Made by a program: the position numbers and the translations under genes | Shown here: one piece after another, positions 51,228 through 60,250 of the stretch | Position numbering within the stretch: position 1 is the stretch's first letter | Layout: each line of letters starts with the position of its first letter | NCBI GenBank assembly: GCA_034440455.1 | Contig: JAWXCB010000018.1 | Span: 1-61,307 of the forward strand | Source: JAWXCB01 sp034440455 | GTDB lineage: Bacteria > Bacteroidota > Bacteroidia > Chitinophagales > CAIOSU01 | Length of the DNA stretch: 61,307 nt | Direction of reading: 5' to 3' | The notes under the pieces: model-generated | What the model was told of the DNA's origin: nothing | Databases searched by the model: none | The model's input: the letters and a program-made list of their open reading frames with translations, nothing else

Positions 51228-51935
51228 ATGAAATTTGGAGTAGTCGTTTTTCCCGGTTCAAATTGCGACAGAGATTTAATTCATGTACTCGAGGATGTCG
51301 TGCAGGCGGAAGTGAAAATTCTTTGGCATAAGGATAAATCGCTTGATGGATTCGATACAAGCGATTGCATCATGCTGCCGGGCGGTTTTTCTTATGGTGA
51401 CTATTTGCGTTCGGGAGCAATCGCGCGTTTTTCACCCATTATGCAATCTGTTATTGAGTTTGCAAACAAGGGTGGAATGGTGATGGGCATTTGCAACGGA
51501 TTTCAAATTCTCTGCGAAGCGGGCTTATTGCCGGGCGCATTGGTGCGCAACCGCAATCAAAAATTTATCTGCAAAAACGTGTTCATCCTGCCGCAGACAA
51601 ATCAAACGAAACTCACGGCAGAATTAGACTTAACCAAGCCATTGAAAATTCCGATTGCGCATGGCGAAGGAAGTTTTTTCACGGATGAAAAGACACTCAA
51701 AAAACTGAAGGATAACCAACAAGTGCTGTTCCGCTATTGCAATGAGAAGGGTGTAATTGATGATGCCGCAAATCCTAACGGGGCATTGGAAAATATTGCC
51801 GGCATCTGCAACGAAAAGCGCAATGTGTTCGGCATGATGCCCCACCCGGAGCGCGCTTCAGAAGTTGCGCTGAACAATACAGATGGGTTGATGTTGTTTA
51901 AATCGCTGATGGAGAATGCCTTGCAGGAGGCATAA
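51228..51935 (+). CDS. purQ: Phosphoribosylformylglycinamidine synthase, glutaminase subunit PurQ
   Basis: 235 residues, ATG at 51228. Class I glutamine amidotransferase that feeds ammonia to PurL in purine synthesis. Motifs: VVFPGSNCDRDL at the N-terminus, LPGGFSYGDYLRSGAIAR, the nucleophile in GICNGFQIL, HGEGSFF, and the His/Glu pair in MMPHPERASE. The length fits the small PurQ of the multi-subunit enzyme; purL and purS are not in the window. The next gene starts 18 bases downstream. Confidence 0.95.
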   Translation: MKFGVVVFPGSNCDRDLIHVLEDVVQAEVKILWHKDKSLDGFDTSDCIMLPGGFSYGDYLRSGAIARFSPIMQSVIEFANKGGMVMGICNGFQILCEAGLLPGALVRNRNQKFICKNVFILPQTNQTKLTAELDLTKPLKIPIAHGEGSFFTDEKTLKKLKDNQQVLFRYCNEKGVIDDAANPNGALENIAGICNEKRNVFGMMPHPERASEVALNNTDGLMLFKSLMENALQEA

Positions 51936-51953
51936 CTTTTAAGGGCTTCAAAA

Positions 51954-52475
51954 ATGAGGCCGCACAAACATTTTCCGGTAGATACATTAAGCGAAGGTCT
52001 TGTAGAAGTCCAAACCCGAAAATTAATTGATGCTGAGATTTATGAGTTGACATCGTTTGATATGCCCGAAATCACCTCGGATAACGGGTGGCTTTTTGAT
52101 TGGCAGAAAGAGTTATTGGCTGGTGACAGAAAAGCATACAAGATTATCGTCAAAAACAATCCAGTTATACAAGGTTTAATCTCGATAGAAGACCGAAAAA
52201 CTTTCTTGTTTCTTCCGCTCATAGAAACAGCCTCGCATAATCTCGGGCAGAAAAAGCAGTATAAAAATGCGCCAAAAAATCTGATTGCATTTGCCTGTAA
52301 GCGTTCTTTTGAATCAGGGTATGATAGAGAGGTGGCATTTCGTCCAAAAACCAAATTGATAGCCCATTATAAAAAAGAGTTGGAAGCAGAATTATTGCCG
52401 GGTGGACAAATGTTTATTAGCAGTGAAAACGCTCACAAACTCGTATCTTTATGCTATAAAAATTTTAAACTGTGA
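51954..52475 (+). CDS. GNAT-fold-like protein, first gene of an unknown overlapping pair
   Basis: 173 residues, ATG at 51954. The central part has the strand and helix order of acetyltransferases: VIQGLISIEDRKTFLFLPLIE, then KNAPKNLIAFACKRSFESGYDREVAFRP, then KLIAHYKKELEAEL. A clear acetyl-CoA loop (Q/RxxGxG/A) is not visible, so activity is uncertain. Its stop overlaps the GTG of a 48-residue basic protein by 4 bases, implying translational coupling. An acetyltransferase-type toxin with a small partner is one possibility among several. Confidence 0.6.
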   Translation: MRPHKHFPVDTLSEGLVEVQTRKLIDAEIYELTSFDMPEITSDNGWLFDWQKELLAGDRKAYKIIVKNNPVIQGLISIEDRKTFLFLPLIETASHNLGQKKQYKNAPKNLIAFACKRSFESGYDREVAFRPKTKLIAHYKKELEAELLPGGQMFISSENAHKLVSLCYKNFKL

Positions 52476-52618
52476 AGCCTGAAAAAGTATCAAAAAAGAC
52501 AGTAGTTGCTGACCTTTTTTTTGGCGATGGCACAAAACTTACAGCAAAACAAAAGCGCCAAATGGATGAAGATGTTGCAAAACATCGAACCCAGCGCATT
52601 CGTAAACGCGCAGCATAA
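52472..52618 (+). CDS. Small basic protein, second gene of the pair
   Basis: 48 residues, GTG start at 52472 in a GTGA overlap with the GNAT-like gene, TAA at 52616-52618. Sequence type: PEKVSKKTVVADLFFGDGTKL then KQKRQMDEDVAKHRTQRIRKRAA, helical and basic. It fits a small regulator or antitoxin-sized partner, but no family is recognised. The same frame stays protein-like beyond the stop up to 52735, with another TAA at 52664, so this may be the front part of an originally longer protein. Confidence 0.5.
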   Translation: MKPEKVSKKTVVADLFFGDGTKLTAKQKRQMDEDVAKHRTQRIRKRAA

Positions 52619-52735
52619 TCTACAAAGACTCTGCTTTTCATCGAAGAAATCCGCTTTTCCGTATAAGAGATTGAAACTATCCTCGGAATTTTGCAATTTG
52701 GAGGAGAGGAAGTCGTTTTCACGACAAACTTTTAA
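52619..52735 (+). pseudogene. Possible in-frame remnant behind the 48-residue gene
   Basis: Same frame as the preceding small gene. After TAA at 52616 it reads TKTLLFIEEIRFSV, TAA at 52664, then EIETILGILQFGGEEVVFTTNF and TAA at 52733. Both internal stops could come from CAA (Gln) by one C-to-T change. It ends 5 bases before dsbD. Alternatively the similarity to coding sequence is chance. Confidence 0.3.
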
Positions 52736-52739
52736 GAAC

Positions 52740-55124
52740 ATGAAAAACTTTTACGCTATGCACTTGCTCAGGAAATTATCCGTACTCTGCCTGCTGTTAC
52801 TGGCATTGCCCGCGTTTGCGCAGATTCTCGAACCTGCAAAATGGCAATTTTCGCAGGAAAGTCTTGGTAACGAAGAATACCTGCTGCACTTTGATGTAAC
52901 GCTCGACAAGGGCTGGAACATCTATTCGCAGTTTATTTCCGATGAAGGTCCGGTGCCTACCAGTTTTACATTTGAGAAAAACAAGAAAGTTGAAATCATC
53001 GGCATTGCGGAAGAGAAAGGTGAGCATGTAAAGGAAGGGATGGACGAGATTTTCGGCATTATGCTGAAAAAATATACGGAGTATGTGCGCTTCACGCAAA
53101 AGGTGAAAGCCAAAGATGGCGCGGAGTTGATTGGCTATGTCGAATTCATGACGTGTGATGATGAAAAGTGCCTGCCACCCACGCAGGTGGATTTCACTTT
53201 CAAATTCGAAGAAAAAAAAAGTGACGGCAAAGGATTAATTCCCGCGAATGACCGTGCGCCAACTCCGGGCGGAATTTTAGAACCTGTTAAATGGTCATTC
53301 AGAAAAGAAAAAATAGAAGAGAATCAATTCAAACTGATTTTTGAAGCTGCAATAGACCCGGGCTGGTATTTATATTCACAGCATATCGGAGGCACGGAAG
53401 AAGACATTCGCCCGGTGCCTACCTCCTTTACATTTGAAGAAAACGCTGCATTCACTTTCGTTGGCAAAGTGGAAGAAACAGGAGAACACGTTATTGAAAA
53501 AAATGATCCGCTCTTCGACAGCATCTATGTAAAGAAGTTTGGCAGCAAGGCGGTCTTTTCGCAAATCATTACAACTACTGACCCCGCAGCAGTTGTCAAG
53601 GGTTATCTCGAATACATGACTTGCGATGATGAAAAATGCCTGCCTCCGCAAATGGTTGATTTCTCGTTTGGCGATGCTGCTATCAGCGCAGTTACGCCAA
53701 GCAGTCAGCATGGAAGCAGCAGTGACATGTCGCTCATTGGAATTTTTATTGCCGGTTTTCTTGGCGGGCTATTGGCGCTCATCACGCCCTGCGTTTTCCC
53801 GATGATTCCAATGACGGTAAGTTTTTTTACAAAGAGCAGCAAGACGAAAGCGAAAGGTATCGCCAACGCAATTACGTATGGCTTGTCAATCATTGTGATT
53901 TATGTTTTGCTTGGATTCCTTGTTACAAAAGTGCTTGGAGCGGATGCGTTGAATGCAATGGCAAGCAACGCTTTTTTCAACCTCTCTTTCTTTGTGATTT
54001 TCATCGTGTTTGCAATTTCCTTCTTCGGATATTTTGAAATCACATTGCCAACCGCGTTAGTAAATAAAATGGATAAAGCATCCGACAAAGGCGGATTGAT
54101 TGGAATTTTCTTCATGGCATTTACGCTTGCGCTTGTTTCGTTTTCCTGCACGGGACCTATCATTGGAACATTGTTGGTAGAAGCTGCAATACGCGGCAAT
54201 AATCTTGGACCATTAATGGGGATGTTCGGATTCTCACTTGCGCTTGCATTGCCTTTCGGATTGTTCGCGGCTTTTCCCGGCTGGCTCAACTCTCTTCCTA
54301 AATCGGGCGGCTGGTTGAATTCTGTAAAAGTTGTTTTGGGATTTCTTGAGTTGGCGCTCGCGCTGAAATTTTTATCGAATGTTGACCTCGCATATCACTG
54401 GGGATTTTTAAAAAGAGAAATTTTCATCGGCATCTGGATTATCATTTCGTTGCTGATGGGACTGTATATTCTTGGCATTATCAAATTTCCGCATGATGGT
54501 AAAGTGAAAAGGTTTTCTCCTGTGCGCATCGGATTCGCACTGCCCGTTTTTGCGTTTATGATTTACCTCATTCCCGGATTGAATGGTGCGCCTTTAAAAT
54601 TATTGAGCGGATTTCCGCCACCATCTTTTTATTCAATCAGAGAAACCGGCAGCAAATGTCCGCATGATATTAATTGCTTTAAAGACCTGAACGAAGGAAT
54701 CGCTTATGCGCGCTTGGTAAAAAAACCCGTGTTGGTTGATTTCACCGGATGGTCATGCGTGAACTGCCGCAAGATGGAAGAGAATGTATGGATTGAACCG
54801 GATGTGCTGAAATATCTGAAAGAAGATTACGTGCTTATCTCGCTCTATGTAGATGATAAAACTCCGTTGCCCGCATCGGAGCAAGTTGTTTCCACTTGCA
54901 CAAAGAAAAAAGTGAAAACCGTAGGCAACAAATGGAGCGCTTACCAAGCCTGCACGTTCAACACGAACTCACAGCCCTACTACGTGCTGATGAATGCGAC
55001 CAATCAGGAAACACTTATAGCTCCCGTTGGTTATACGCCTGATAAAGAGGAGTACATTCAATTCTTGCAGGAAGGTTTGGAAAAATTTAAAAACGGTGAC
55101 GGTAAATTATCCTCAATTTACTGA
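52740..55124 (+). CDS. dsbD: Thiol:disulfide interchange protein DsbD with duplicated N-terminal domain
   Basis: 794 residues from the ATG at 52740, which places a signal peptide at the start (LLRKLSVLCLLLLALPAFAQ); the open frame extends further upstream over unrelated sequence. Two tandem DsbD-alpha-type domains (about 25-135 and 180-310) each end in FMTCDDEKCLPP or YMTCDDEKCLPP with a Cys pair. A membrane domain at about 330-620 contains ITPCVFPMIPMTV and SCTGPIIG. A C-terminal thioredoxin domain has CVNC at 673-676 (WSCVNCRKMEENVW). It should carry electrons from cytoplasmic thioredoxin to periplasmic partners. Standard DsbD has one N-terminal domain. Confidence 0.93.
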   Translation: MKNFYAMHLLRKLSVLCLLLLALPAFAQILEPAKWQFSQESLGNEEYLLHFDVTLDKGWNIYSQFISDEGPVPTSFTFEKNKKVEIIGIAEEKGEHVKEGMDEIFGIMLKKYTEYVRFTQKVKAKDGAELIGYVEFMTCDDEKCLPPTQVDFTFKFEEKKSDGKGLIPANDRAPTPGGILEPVKWSFRKEKIEENQFKLIFEAAIDPGWYLYSQHIGGTEEDIRPVPTSFTFEENAAFTFVGKVEETGEHVIEKNDPLFDSIYVKKFGSKAVFSQIITTTDPAAVVKGYLEYMTCDDEKCLPPQMVDFSFGDAAISAVTPSSQHGSSSDMSLIGIFIAGFLGGLLALITPCVFPMIPMTVSFFTKSSKTKAKGIANAITYGLSIIVIYVLLGFLVTKVLGADALNAMASNAFFNLSFFVIFIVFAISFFGYFEITLPTALVNKMDKASDKGGLIGIFFMAFTLALVSFSCTGPIIGTLLVEAAIRGNNLGPLMGMFGFSLALALPFGLFAAFPGWLNSLPKSGGWLNSVKVVLGFLELALALKFLSNVDLAYHWGFLKREIFIGIWIIISLLMGLYILGIIKFPHDGKVKRFSPVRIGFALPVFAFMIYLIPGLNGAPLKLLSGFPPPSFYSIRETGSKCPHDINCFKDLNEGIAYARLVKKPVLVDFTGWSCVNCRKMEENVWIEPDVLKYLKEDYVLISLYVDDKTPLPASEQVVSTCTKKKVKTVGNKWSAYQACTFNTNSQPYYVLMNATNQETLIAPVGYTPDKEEYIQFLQEGLEKFKNGDGKLSSIY

Positions 55125-55535
55125 GATATTATAGTTGTAGCTCGCCTTCCCTTCTTTTTTCTTTTCTACATAACTGTAAACCAACTGCGTGTTGCTGCTT
55201 GGCTTTGGGATAGCGGGCAAGCGAAAGTGAATATTGATTGTTTTATGAAAAGTTACGCGCAAGCCTTTGTGTTTCGGAACACCGAATTTCAGCATCCGCG
55301 CTAATCGCATTGCCTCTTCATCACAGCCGTGTCCGATACCGCCTTTGATTTTAGCATCAATCACATTGCCTAAGTGGTCAATTTCATACGCAACAGAAAC
55401 GGTGCCTTCCACATTGTTCTTCAACGCTTCTTCAGGATAGCGTAAATTCATTTTGATGAATGCCCGCATCGCTTCGATGCCTCCGGGATAGCTCGGATGC
55501 CGGATAAATTGTTCGGGTTTCTTTTCTTTTTTCAT
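55113..55535 (-). CDS. TonB C-terminal domain protein without membrane anchor
   Basis: 140 residues, ATG at 55535. The TonB-C fold is visible: HPSYPGGIEAMRAFIKMNLRYPEEALKNNVEGTVSVAYEIDHLGNVIDAKIKGGIGHGCDEEAMRLARML, then FHKTINIHFRL. The usual N-terminal membrane helix and Pro-rich spacer are absent, and no signal peptide is seen, so either it is a stand-alone domain or export differs. It converges with dsbD and overlaps its 3' end by 12 bases. Confidence 0.85.
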   Translation of the reverse strand: MKKEKKPEQFIRHPSYPGGIEAMRAFIKMNLRYPEEALKNNVEGTVSVAYEIDHLGNVIDAKIKGGIGHGCDEEAMRLARMLKFGVPKHKGLRVTFHKTINIHFRLPAIPKPSSNTQLVYSYVEKKKEGKASYNYNISVN

Positions 55536-55702
55536 TGGTGAATGATATAAGCAAAGTAACGCTCTATTTTTCGTCTGCGCAGATGGCGCGTTTGTCGAAA
55601 TTCACATAAGGCTTAACACAAATTCACATTTTTTAAATGCCGTCTTGCGTAAGCGTCTGTAATTTCGGTTTCGTTCTAATTCTTCACCTCAAACTACCCG
55701 CT

Positions 55703-57211
55703 ATGAAAAAACAACATTTTCTCCCTGCCTTCTTCATAATGTTTTTCGGACTCTCGGTCGTGTTAACGTCAAGTTTCGTTGCAGCACAGAATGCAGCGGA
55801 TGACAACAAACAAGTAAAAGTGAAAATCAAACAAAACATCAACGGGGAATCAAAAACGATTGAAAAAACTTTTTCCGCAGATGAGGAAGATGCCATTCAG
55901 GAATTGCTGAAAGAGTTTAACATCAATCTCAATGCAGATGACCTTGATGGCGAGCGCGAAGTGGAAATCAATATCCGCAAAATCAAAGAAGATGCGGACG
56001 AAGACAATATACAAATTCAAGTAGAGTGCATCGGAGGTGGTGGTGCCGATGAAGTGCGACCTTTTCTCGGGGTGTTTGTAGAAACATTTAACGAAGAGAA
56101 TGCTGGAGAAAACAAGCGCGTCAGCATCACCGAAGTGATTCCCGGATCAGCCGCTGAACAAGCCGGTCTGAAAGAACGTGATGTGCTGTTGAAAGTTGAC
56201 ACAACTTCTATTATAGACGCAGAGCAATTCCGCGAAATCATCCGTTCCTATAAACCGCAGGATGAAATCGCTCTTCAAATAGTGAGGGATGGGAAAGAGC
56301 AAACTGTGAAAGCTATTTTGAAAGAAAAAAAGAGAGTGCGTGAATTTCATTTTATGCCGGACGGAGGAATGGAGTGGAAGGGTCATCTGCCACCAATGAA
56401 ATTCTTTGATGAAGAAAGAATTGAGCAAATCAAAGATCGTCCCTTTCTTGGAATTGTACCAAACGAATCAACGGATAAGAAAGGAGTTGTGATTGAAGAT
56501 GTCATTGAAAAATCTTCTGCACAAGAACTCGGTTTGCAAAAAGGGGATGTAATTAAAAAGCTGAATGATAAACCAATTGAAAATTTTGATGCGCTGCGAG
56601 AAGTTCTTGGTTCGCTAAAAGTTGGCGATGAAGTGAAAGTAGAATTTGAACGTGAAGGAAAAATAACAAGCGAAACCGCAAAATTAGGAAGCAAGCCGGG
56701 CGCAGAAAAAATGTGTCTGCATTTCGATGAAGGGAAAATGCAGGAGTGCATGAAGCAGCGCATCGTGCATCAACCTGATGAGAAGTTGAATAAAGAAGGT
56801 TTAGAACAAGCAGTGCAGGAAATGGAAAAGGAAATCCAAATCCTGAAAAAAAGAATTGAAATGATTGATTCAAATGAAGAACATATCCTTGAAAAAACAG
56901 GAGACGAGGAAACAACCATTTCAATTACGATTGAAGATGTTGCGCCAAATACATTAGTAATTGAAGGTCTTCAGTTCTCGCCCAATCCAAATGACGGCAA
57001 CTTCAACGTGAATTTTGAATTACCCGAAAAGGGAAGAACAGTCGTGCGCATTTTTGATGCCGCTAACAAAGAAATCTATAAGGAAGACCTCGGCAAATTT
57101 TCAGGCAGGTACAATAAGCAGATTGATATTTCAGATAACCCGCGAGGAATCTACTTTCTGCAAATCACACAAAATGACAAAGCCGTGAATAAGAAAATCA
57201 TTATTCAGTAA
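55703..57211 (+). CDS. Secreted double-PDZ protein with T9SS sorting domain
   Basis: 502 residues from the ATG at 55703, giving a signal peptide about 1-29 (FFIMFFGLSVVLTSSFVAAQ). PDZ 1 at about 110-205 (FLGVFVETFNEEN, VSITEVIPGSAAEQAGLKERDVLLKVD) and PDZ 2 at about 245-330 (FLGIVPNESTDKKGVVIEDVIEKSSAQELGLQKGDVIKKLN). A coiled coil (EGLEQAVQEMEKEIQILKKRIEMI) precedes the type A sorting domain (FSPNPNDGNFNVNF to KKIIIQ). No protease domain is attached, so it is a binding protein. A terminator follows. Confidence 0.87.
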   Translation: MKKQHFLPAFFIMFFGLSVVLTSSFVAAQNAADDNKQVKVKIKQNINGESKTIEKTFSADEEDAIQELLKEFNINLNADDLDGEREVEINIRKIKEDADEDNIQIQVECIGGGGADEVRPFLGVFVETFNEENAGENKRVSITEVIPGSAAEQAGLKERDVLLKVDTTSIIDAEQFREIIRSYKPQDEIALQIVRDGKEQTVKAILKEKKRVREFHFMPDGGMEWKGHLPPMKFFDEERIEQIKDRPFLGIVPNESTDKKGVVIEDVIEKSSAQELGLQKGDVIKKLNDKPIENFDALREVLGSLKVGDEVKVEFEREGKITSETAKLGSKPGAEKMCLHFDEGKMQECMKQRIVHQPDEKLNKEGLEQAVQEMEKEIQILKKRIEMIDSNEEHILEKTGDEETTISITIEDVAPNTLVIEGLQFSPNPNDGNFNVNFELPEKGRTVVRIFDAANKEIYKEDLGKFSGRYNKQIDISDNPRGIYFLQITQNDKAVNKKIIIQ

Positions 57212-57233
57212 CCATACCAGGTTGTTAGTTGGG

Positions 57234-57264
57234 AAGGGCGCTTGAGAGAGCGCCCTTTCTTTTT
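57234..57264 (+). terminator. Intrinsic terminator of the PDZ gene
   Basis: AAGGGCGCT, loop TGAGAG, AGCGCCCTT and a T-rich tail (TTTCTTTTT): a 9-bp stem. Confidence 0.9.
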
Positions 57265-57342
57265 GTGCAATTAATTCAAAGATTTGTCCTATTGCAATTG
57301 AATGAAGCTGGCGTAAATTCGTTTCATCAAAAACTTCAATTT

Positions 57343-58272
57343 ATGGACGCTTCAAAATCACGCAGACAATTTTTAAGAAACACTACCCTTGCCGCAATAA
57401 CTGCTACCGCATTGCCGGGTATCGCAAATGCGCGGAAACCTCAAGCGCAACAAGATTGCAACAAAACCACGCTGGATTATTATGGACAAGGTCCCTTCTA
57501 TACTGCGGGCGCACCAGAGATTGTAAATAATCTGCTTGCCTCAGAAAATGAAACCGGAACACGCCTCATTTTAAGCGGTGTGGTGCGCACCTTGGATTGC
57601 ACGCAGCAAATTCCAAATACTGTGATTGACGCATGGCATGCGAATGATGCAGGGGCGTATGACACGCAAGGCTTCAACATGCGCGGCATCACATCTTCCA
57701 ACGCGCAGGGTTTTTATCTTTTTGAAACCATCTTGCCCGGAAAATATCTCAACGGCAGCAGCTATCGTCCGCGTCATATTCATTTCAAAATCACACCGCC
57801 CGGCTTTTCTATGATTACTACGCAGCTCTATTTTGAAGGCGATACAGACATTCCCGGTGATGCGGCAGCATCGCTCACCAGCGGAACTTATGATGCCACT
57901 GAGCGCATCATCCCGATTACGCTCAATGGCGATAATAAATACGAAGGCACGTGGGACATTATCGTGGATGGCGCAGGCATCACAGGCATTCAGGATGCGC
58001 ACCTAAACAATGGAATGATTTATTCAGTAGCGCCAAACCCGTTCAGCGATAAACTCACAATTCACTATGGTGTTTTCAAGCCGTCAAAAGTGAGTATCTG
58101 CGTTTTCAATTTGAGTGGTTCGCTGGAGGCAACGCTTGATGAGCAATTTCTCGCACCGCAAAAATATTTTGCAACATGGCAGCCTGATTCCGGTTTATCA
58201 AAAGGCATTTACTTCATCACGCTGAAAGTGAACGATATGCAGACGCATTATTTGAAAGCGGTGAAGATTTGA
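57343..58272 (+). CDS. Tat-exported intradiol ring-cleavage dioxygenase with T9SS domain
   Basis: 309 residues from the ATG at 57343. A twin-arginine signal (SRRQFLRNTTLAAITATALPG) leads. The dioxygenase fold (protocatechuate 3,4-dioxygenase family) follows at about 35-210: YYGQGPFYTAGAPE, VVRTLDCTQQIPNTVIDAWHANDAGAYD, and YRPRHIHFKI, supplying the Fe(III) ligands Tyr, Tyr, His, His. A T9SS type A sorting domain (YSVAPNPFSDKLTIHY onward) ends the protein. Such enzymes open catechol-type rings, but the substrate is unknown. Tat export plus a T9SS domain is an uncommon combination. Confidence 0.88.
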   Translation: MDASKSRRQFLRNTTLAAITATALPGIANARKPQAQQDCNKTTLDYYGQGPFYTAGAPEIVNNLLASENETGTRLILSGVVRTLDCTQQIPNTVIDAWHANDAGAYDTQGFNMRGITSSNAQGFYLFETILPGKYLNGSSYRPRHIHFKITPPGFSMITTQLYFEGDTDIPGDAAASLTSGTYDATERIIPITLNGDNKYEGTWDIIVDGAGITGIQDAHLNNGMIYSVAPNPFSDKLTIHYGVFKPSKVSICVFNLSGSLEATLDEQFLAPQKYFATWQPDSGLSKGIYFITLKVNDMQTHYLKAVKI

Positions 58273-58325
58273 CTCTGTCTTTTATCTGCTTGCCAACTTG
58301 ACAGCTATCCCTTGCTGGCATGTAC

Positions 58326-58352
58326 TTTGACAAACACGGTTTCGTAACTTTG
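58326..58352 (+). promoter_or_regulatory. Probable promoter of htpG
   Basis: TTTG at 58326-58329 and TAACTTTG at 58345-58352 resemble the Bacteroidota -33/-7 pair, though the 15-base spacing is short. The box ends 21 bases before the htpG ATG. Confidence 0.45.
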
Positions 58353-58373
58353 TATCCCTAAAAATTTATCGCT

Positions 58374-60215
58374 ATGGAAACCGGACAAATCAATGTCAAG
58401 ACCGAGAATATTTTTCCCATCATCAAAAAATTTCTCTATTCAGACCATGAGATTTTTTTACGCGAGTTGGTAGCGAATGCTACGGATGCAACTAAAAAGC
58501 TGAAAGGGCTTGCTTCGATTGGCGAGTTCAATCAGGAATTGGGCGATGTGGCGATTGAAATTTCAATTGACGAAAAAGAAAAAACACTCACCATCAGCGA
58601 CAAGGGCATTGGGATGACGGATGAGGAAGTGAAGAAATACATCAACCAGATTGCCTTTTCCAGTGCGCAGGAGTTTGTCGAGAAATTTAAAAACGAAAAC
58701 GCGGGCATTATCGGAAAATTCGGCTTGGGATTTTATTCAGCGTTCATGGTGTCGGACAAAGTAGAGGTGGTAACCAAATCTTACAAGCCCGGAGTTAAAG
58801 CCGCAAAATGGTCGTGCGATGGCAGCCCGGAATATACATTGGAGGAAACAGAAAAAGAGGCGCGCGGCACCGATGTGATTCTTTACATCAACGAAGAGTC
58901 GAAAGAGTTTTTAGAAAAATCGCGCATTCAGTCGCTGCTTGAAAAATATTGCAAGTTCCTGCCCATCGCAATCAAGTTTGACGGGCAGCAAATCAACAAC
59001 ACCGAACCCGCGTGGACAAAGAAACCCTCTGAGCTCACCCCACAGAACTACCAGGATTTTTACAAGGAACTCTATTTGTTTTCAGATGCTCCGCTGTTTT
59101 GGATTCATCTGAATGTTGATTATCCGTTTAACCTCACGGGCATTTTGTATTTCCCGAAATTGAAAGGCGGTTACGAGGTTCAGAAAAACAAAATTCAACT
59201 CTACAGTAACCAGGTGTTTGTTACAGACTCTGTTGAAGGCATCGTGCCTGAATTTTTAATGCACCTGCATGGCGTGATTGATTCGCCTGATATTCCGCTG
59301 AATGTGTCGCGCAGCTATTTGCAAAGCGACATGAACGTGAAAAAAATCAGCGCATACATCACCAAGAAAGTCGCTGAAAAACTTGCGGAGCTATTTAAAG
59401 AAAACCGCAAAGAGTTTGAAGAAAAGTGGGAACACATCAGCGTGTTTGTGAAATACGGAATGCTGAGCGATGAAAAATTTTATGAGAAGGCGAAAGATTT
59501 TTGTCTGCTGCATAACACCGAGAAACAGTTTTTCACGATTGAAGAATACAAGGAAAAAATCAAGACACAGCAAACGGATAAGAATGAAAACGTGGTGATG
59601 CTTTACACGAACAATGCCGAAGCGCAGCATCATTTCATTCAGCCAGCCAAAGACAAAGGTTATGATGTGCTGGTGTTAGATTCTATTATTGATAGCCATT
59701 TCTTCAGTCATCTCGAATCAAAGCTTGACAAAGTTTCTTTCAAGCGCGTGGATGCGGATACTGCCGACCATTTGATTGAAAATGAGGAGAAGAAAGAATC
59801 TGTCCTCTCGAAGCGCGAAGAAGAAAATTTGATTGCGCTTTTTAAATCACAGATTAATGAACTGAAAATTTCAGTGGTAGCAAAAGCGCTTTCGCCAGAT
59901 GACCAGCCCGTCACCATTACGCGCCCTGAATTCACCAGACGCATGCGCGACATGGCGGCATCAGGCGGCTATGGCGACATGAGTTTTATGCCGGATGAAT
60001 ACAACCTCGTGGTGAATGCAAATCATCCGTTGGTGAATAAAATCATCAACGAAGAATCGAAGCAGAAGAAAGAAGAACTCGTGAGCCAACTCTGCGACCT
60101 TGCACTACTTTCTCAAAACATGCTCAAAGGAAGCAAGCTCACCGAATTTGTGAAACGCAGCGTGGGCTTGATGAGCGGAGAGAGTGTAGCGAAGAGCAAG
60201 ATTGTTTTGCAATAA
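58374..60215 (+). CDS. htpG: Molecular chaperone HtpG (Hsp90)
   Basis: 613 residues, ATG at 58374. GHKL ATPase at the N-terminus: IFLRELVANATDATKKL (N-box), ISDKGIGMTDEEVKKYINQIAFSSAQEF (G1), IGKFGLGFYSAFMVSDKVEVVTKS (G2), ARGTDVILYI. Middle domain with LYSNQVFVTD, LHGVIDSPDIPLNVSRSYLQSD (catalytic Arg loop) and the C-terminal dimerisation part. Cytoplasmic ATP-dependent chaperone. Length is normal. No operon partner. Confidence 0.97.
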   Translation: METGQINVKTENIFPIIKKFLYSDHEIFLRELVANATDATKKLKGLASIGEFNQELGDVAIEISIDEKEKTLTISDKGIGMTDEEVKKYINQIAFSSAQEFVEKFKNENAGIIGKFGLGFYSAFMVSDKVEVVTKSYKPGVKAAKWSCDGSPEYTLEETEKEARGTDVILYINEESKEFLEKSRIQSLLEKYCKFLPIAIKFDGQQINNTEPAWTKKPSELTPQNYQDFYKELYLFSDAPLFWIHLNVDYPFNLTGILYFPKLKGGYEVQKNKIQLYSNQVFVTDSVEGIVPEFLMHLHGVIDSPDIPLNVSRSYLQSDMNVKKISAYITKKVAEKLAELFKENRKEFEEKWEHISVFVKYGMLSDEKFYEKAKDFCLLHNTEKQFFTIEEYKEKIKTQQTDKNENVVMLYTNNAEAQHHFIQPAKDKGYDVLVLDSIIDSHFFSHLESKLDKVSFKRVDADTADHLIENEEKKESVLSKREEENLIALFKSQINELKISVVAKALSPDDQPVTITRPEFTRRMRDMAASGGYGDMSFMPDEYNLVVNANHPLVNKIINEESKQKKEELVSQLCDLALLSQNMLKGSKLTEFVKRSVGLMSGESVAKSKIVLQ

Positions 60216-60250
60216 AGAGATACGCCTCTTTTCAATTGCAAAATCTAAGT

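Noticed and set aside
52506..52739. 5' extension of dsbD to the first start in the open frame
   Set aside because: The extra 78 residues precede the signal peptide and overlap a better small ORF in another frame.
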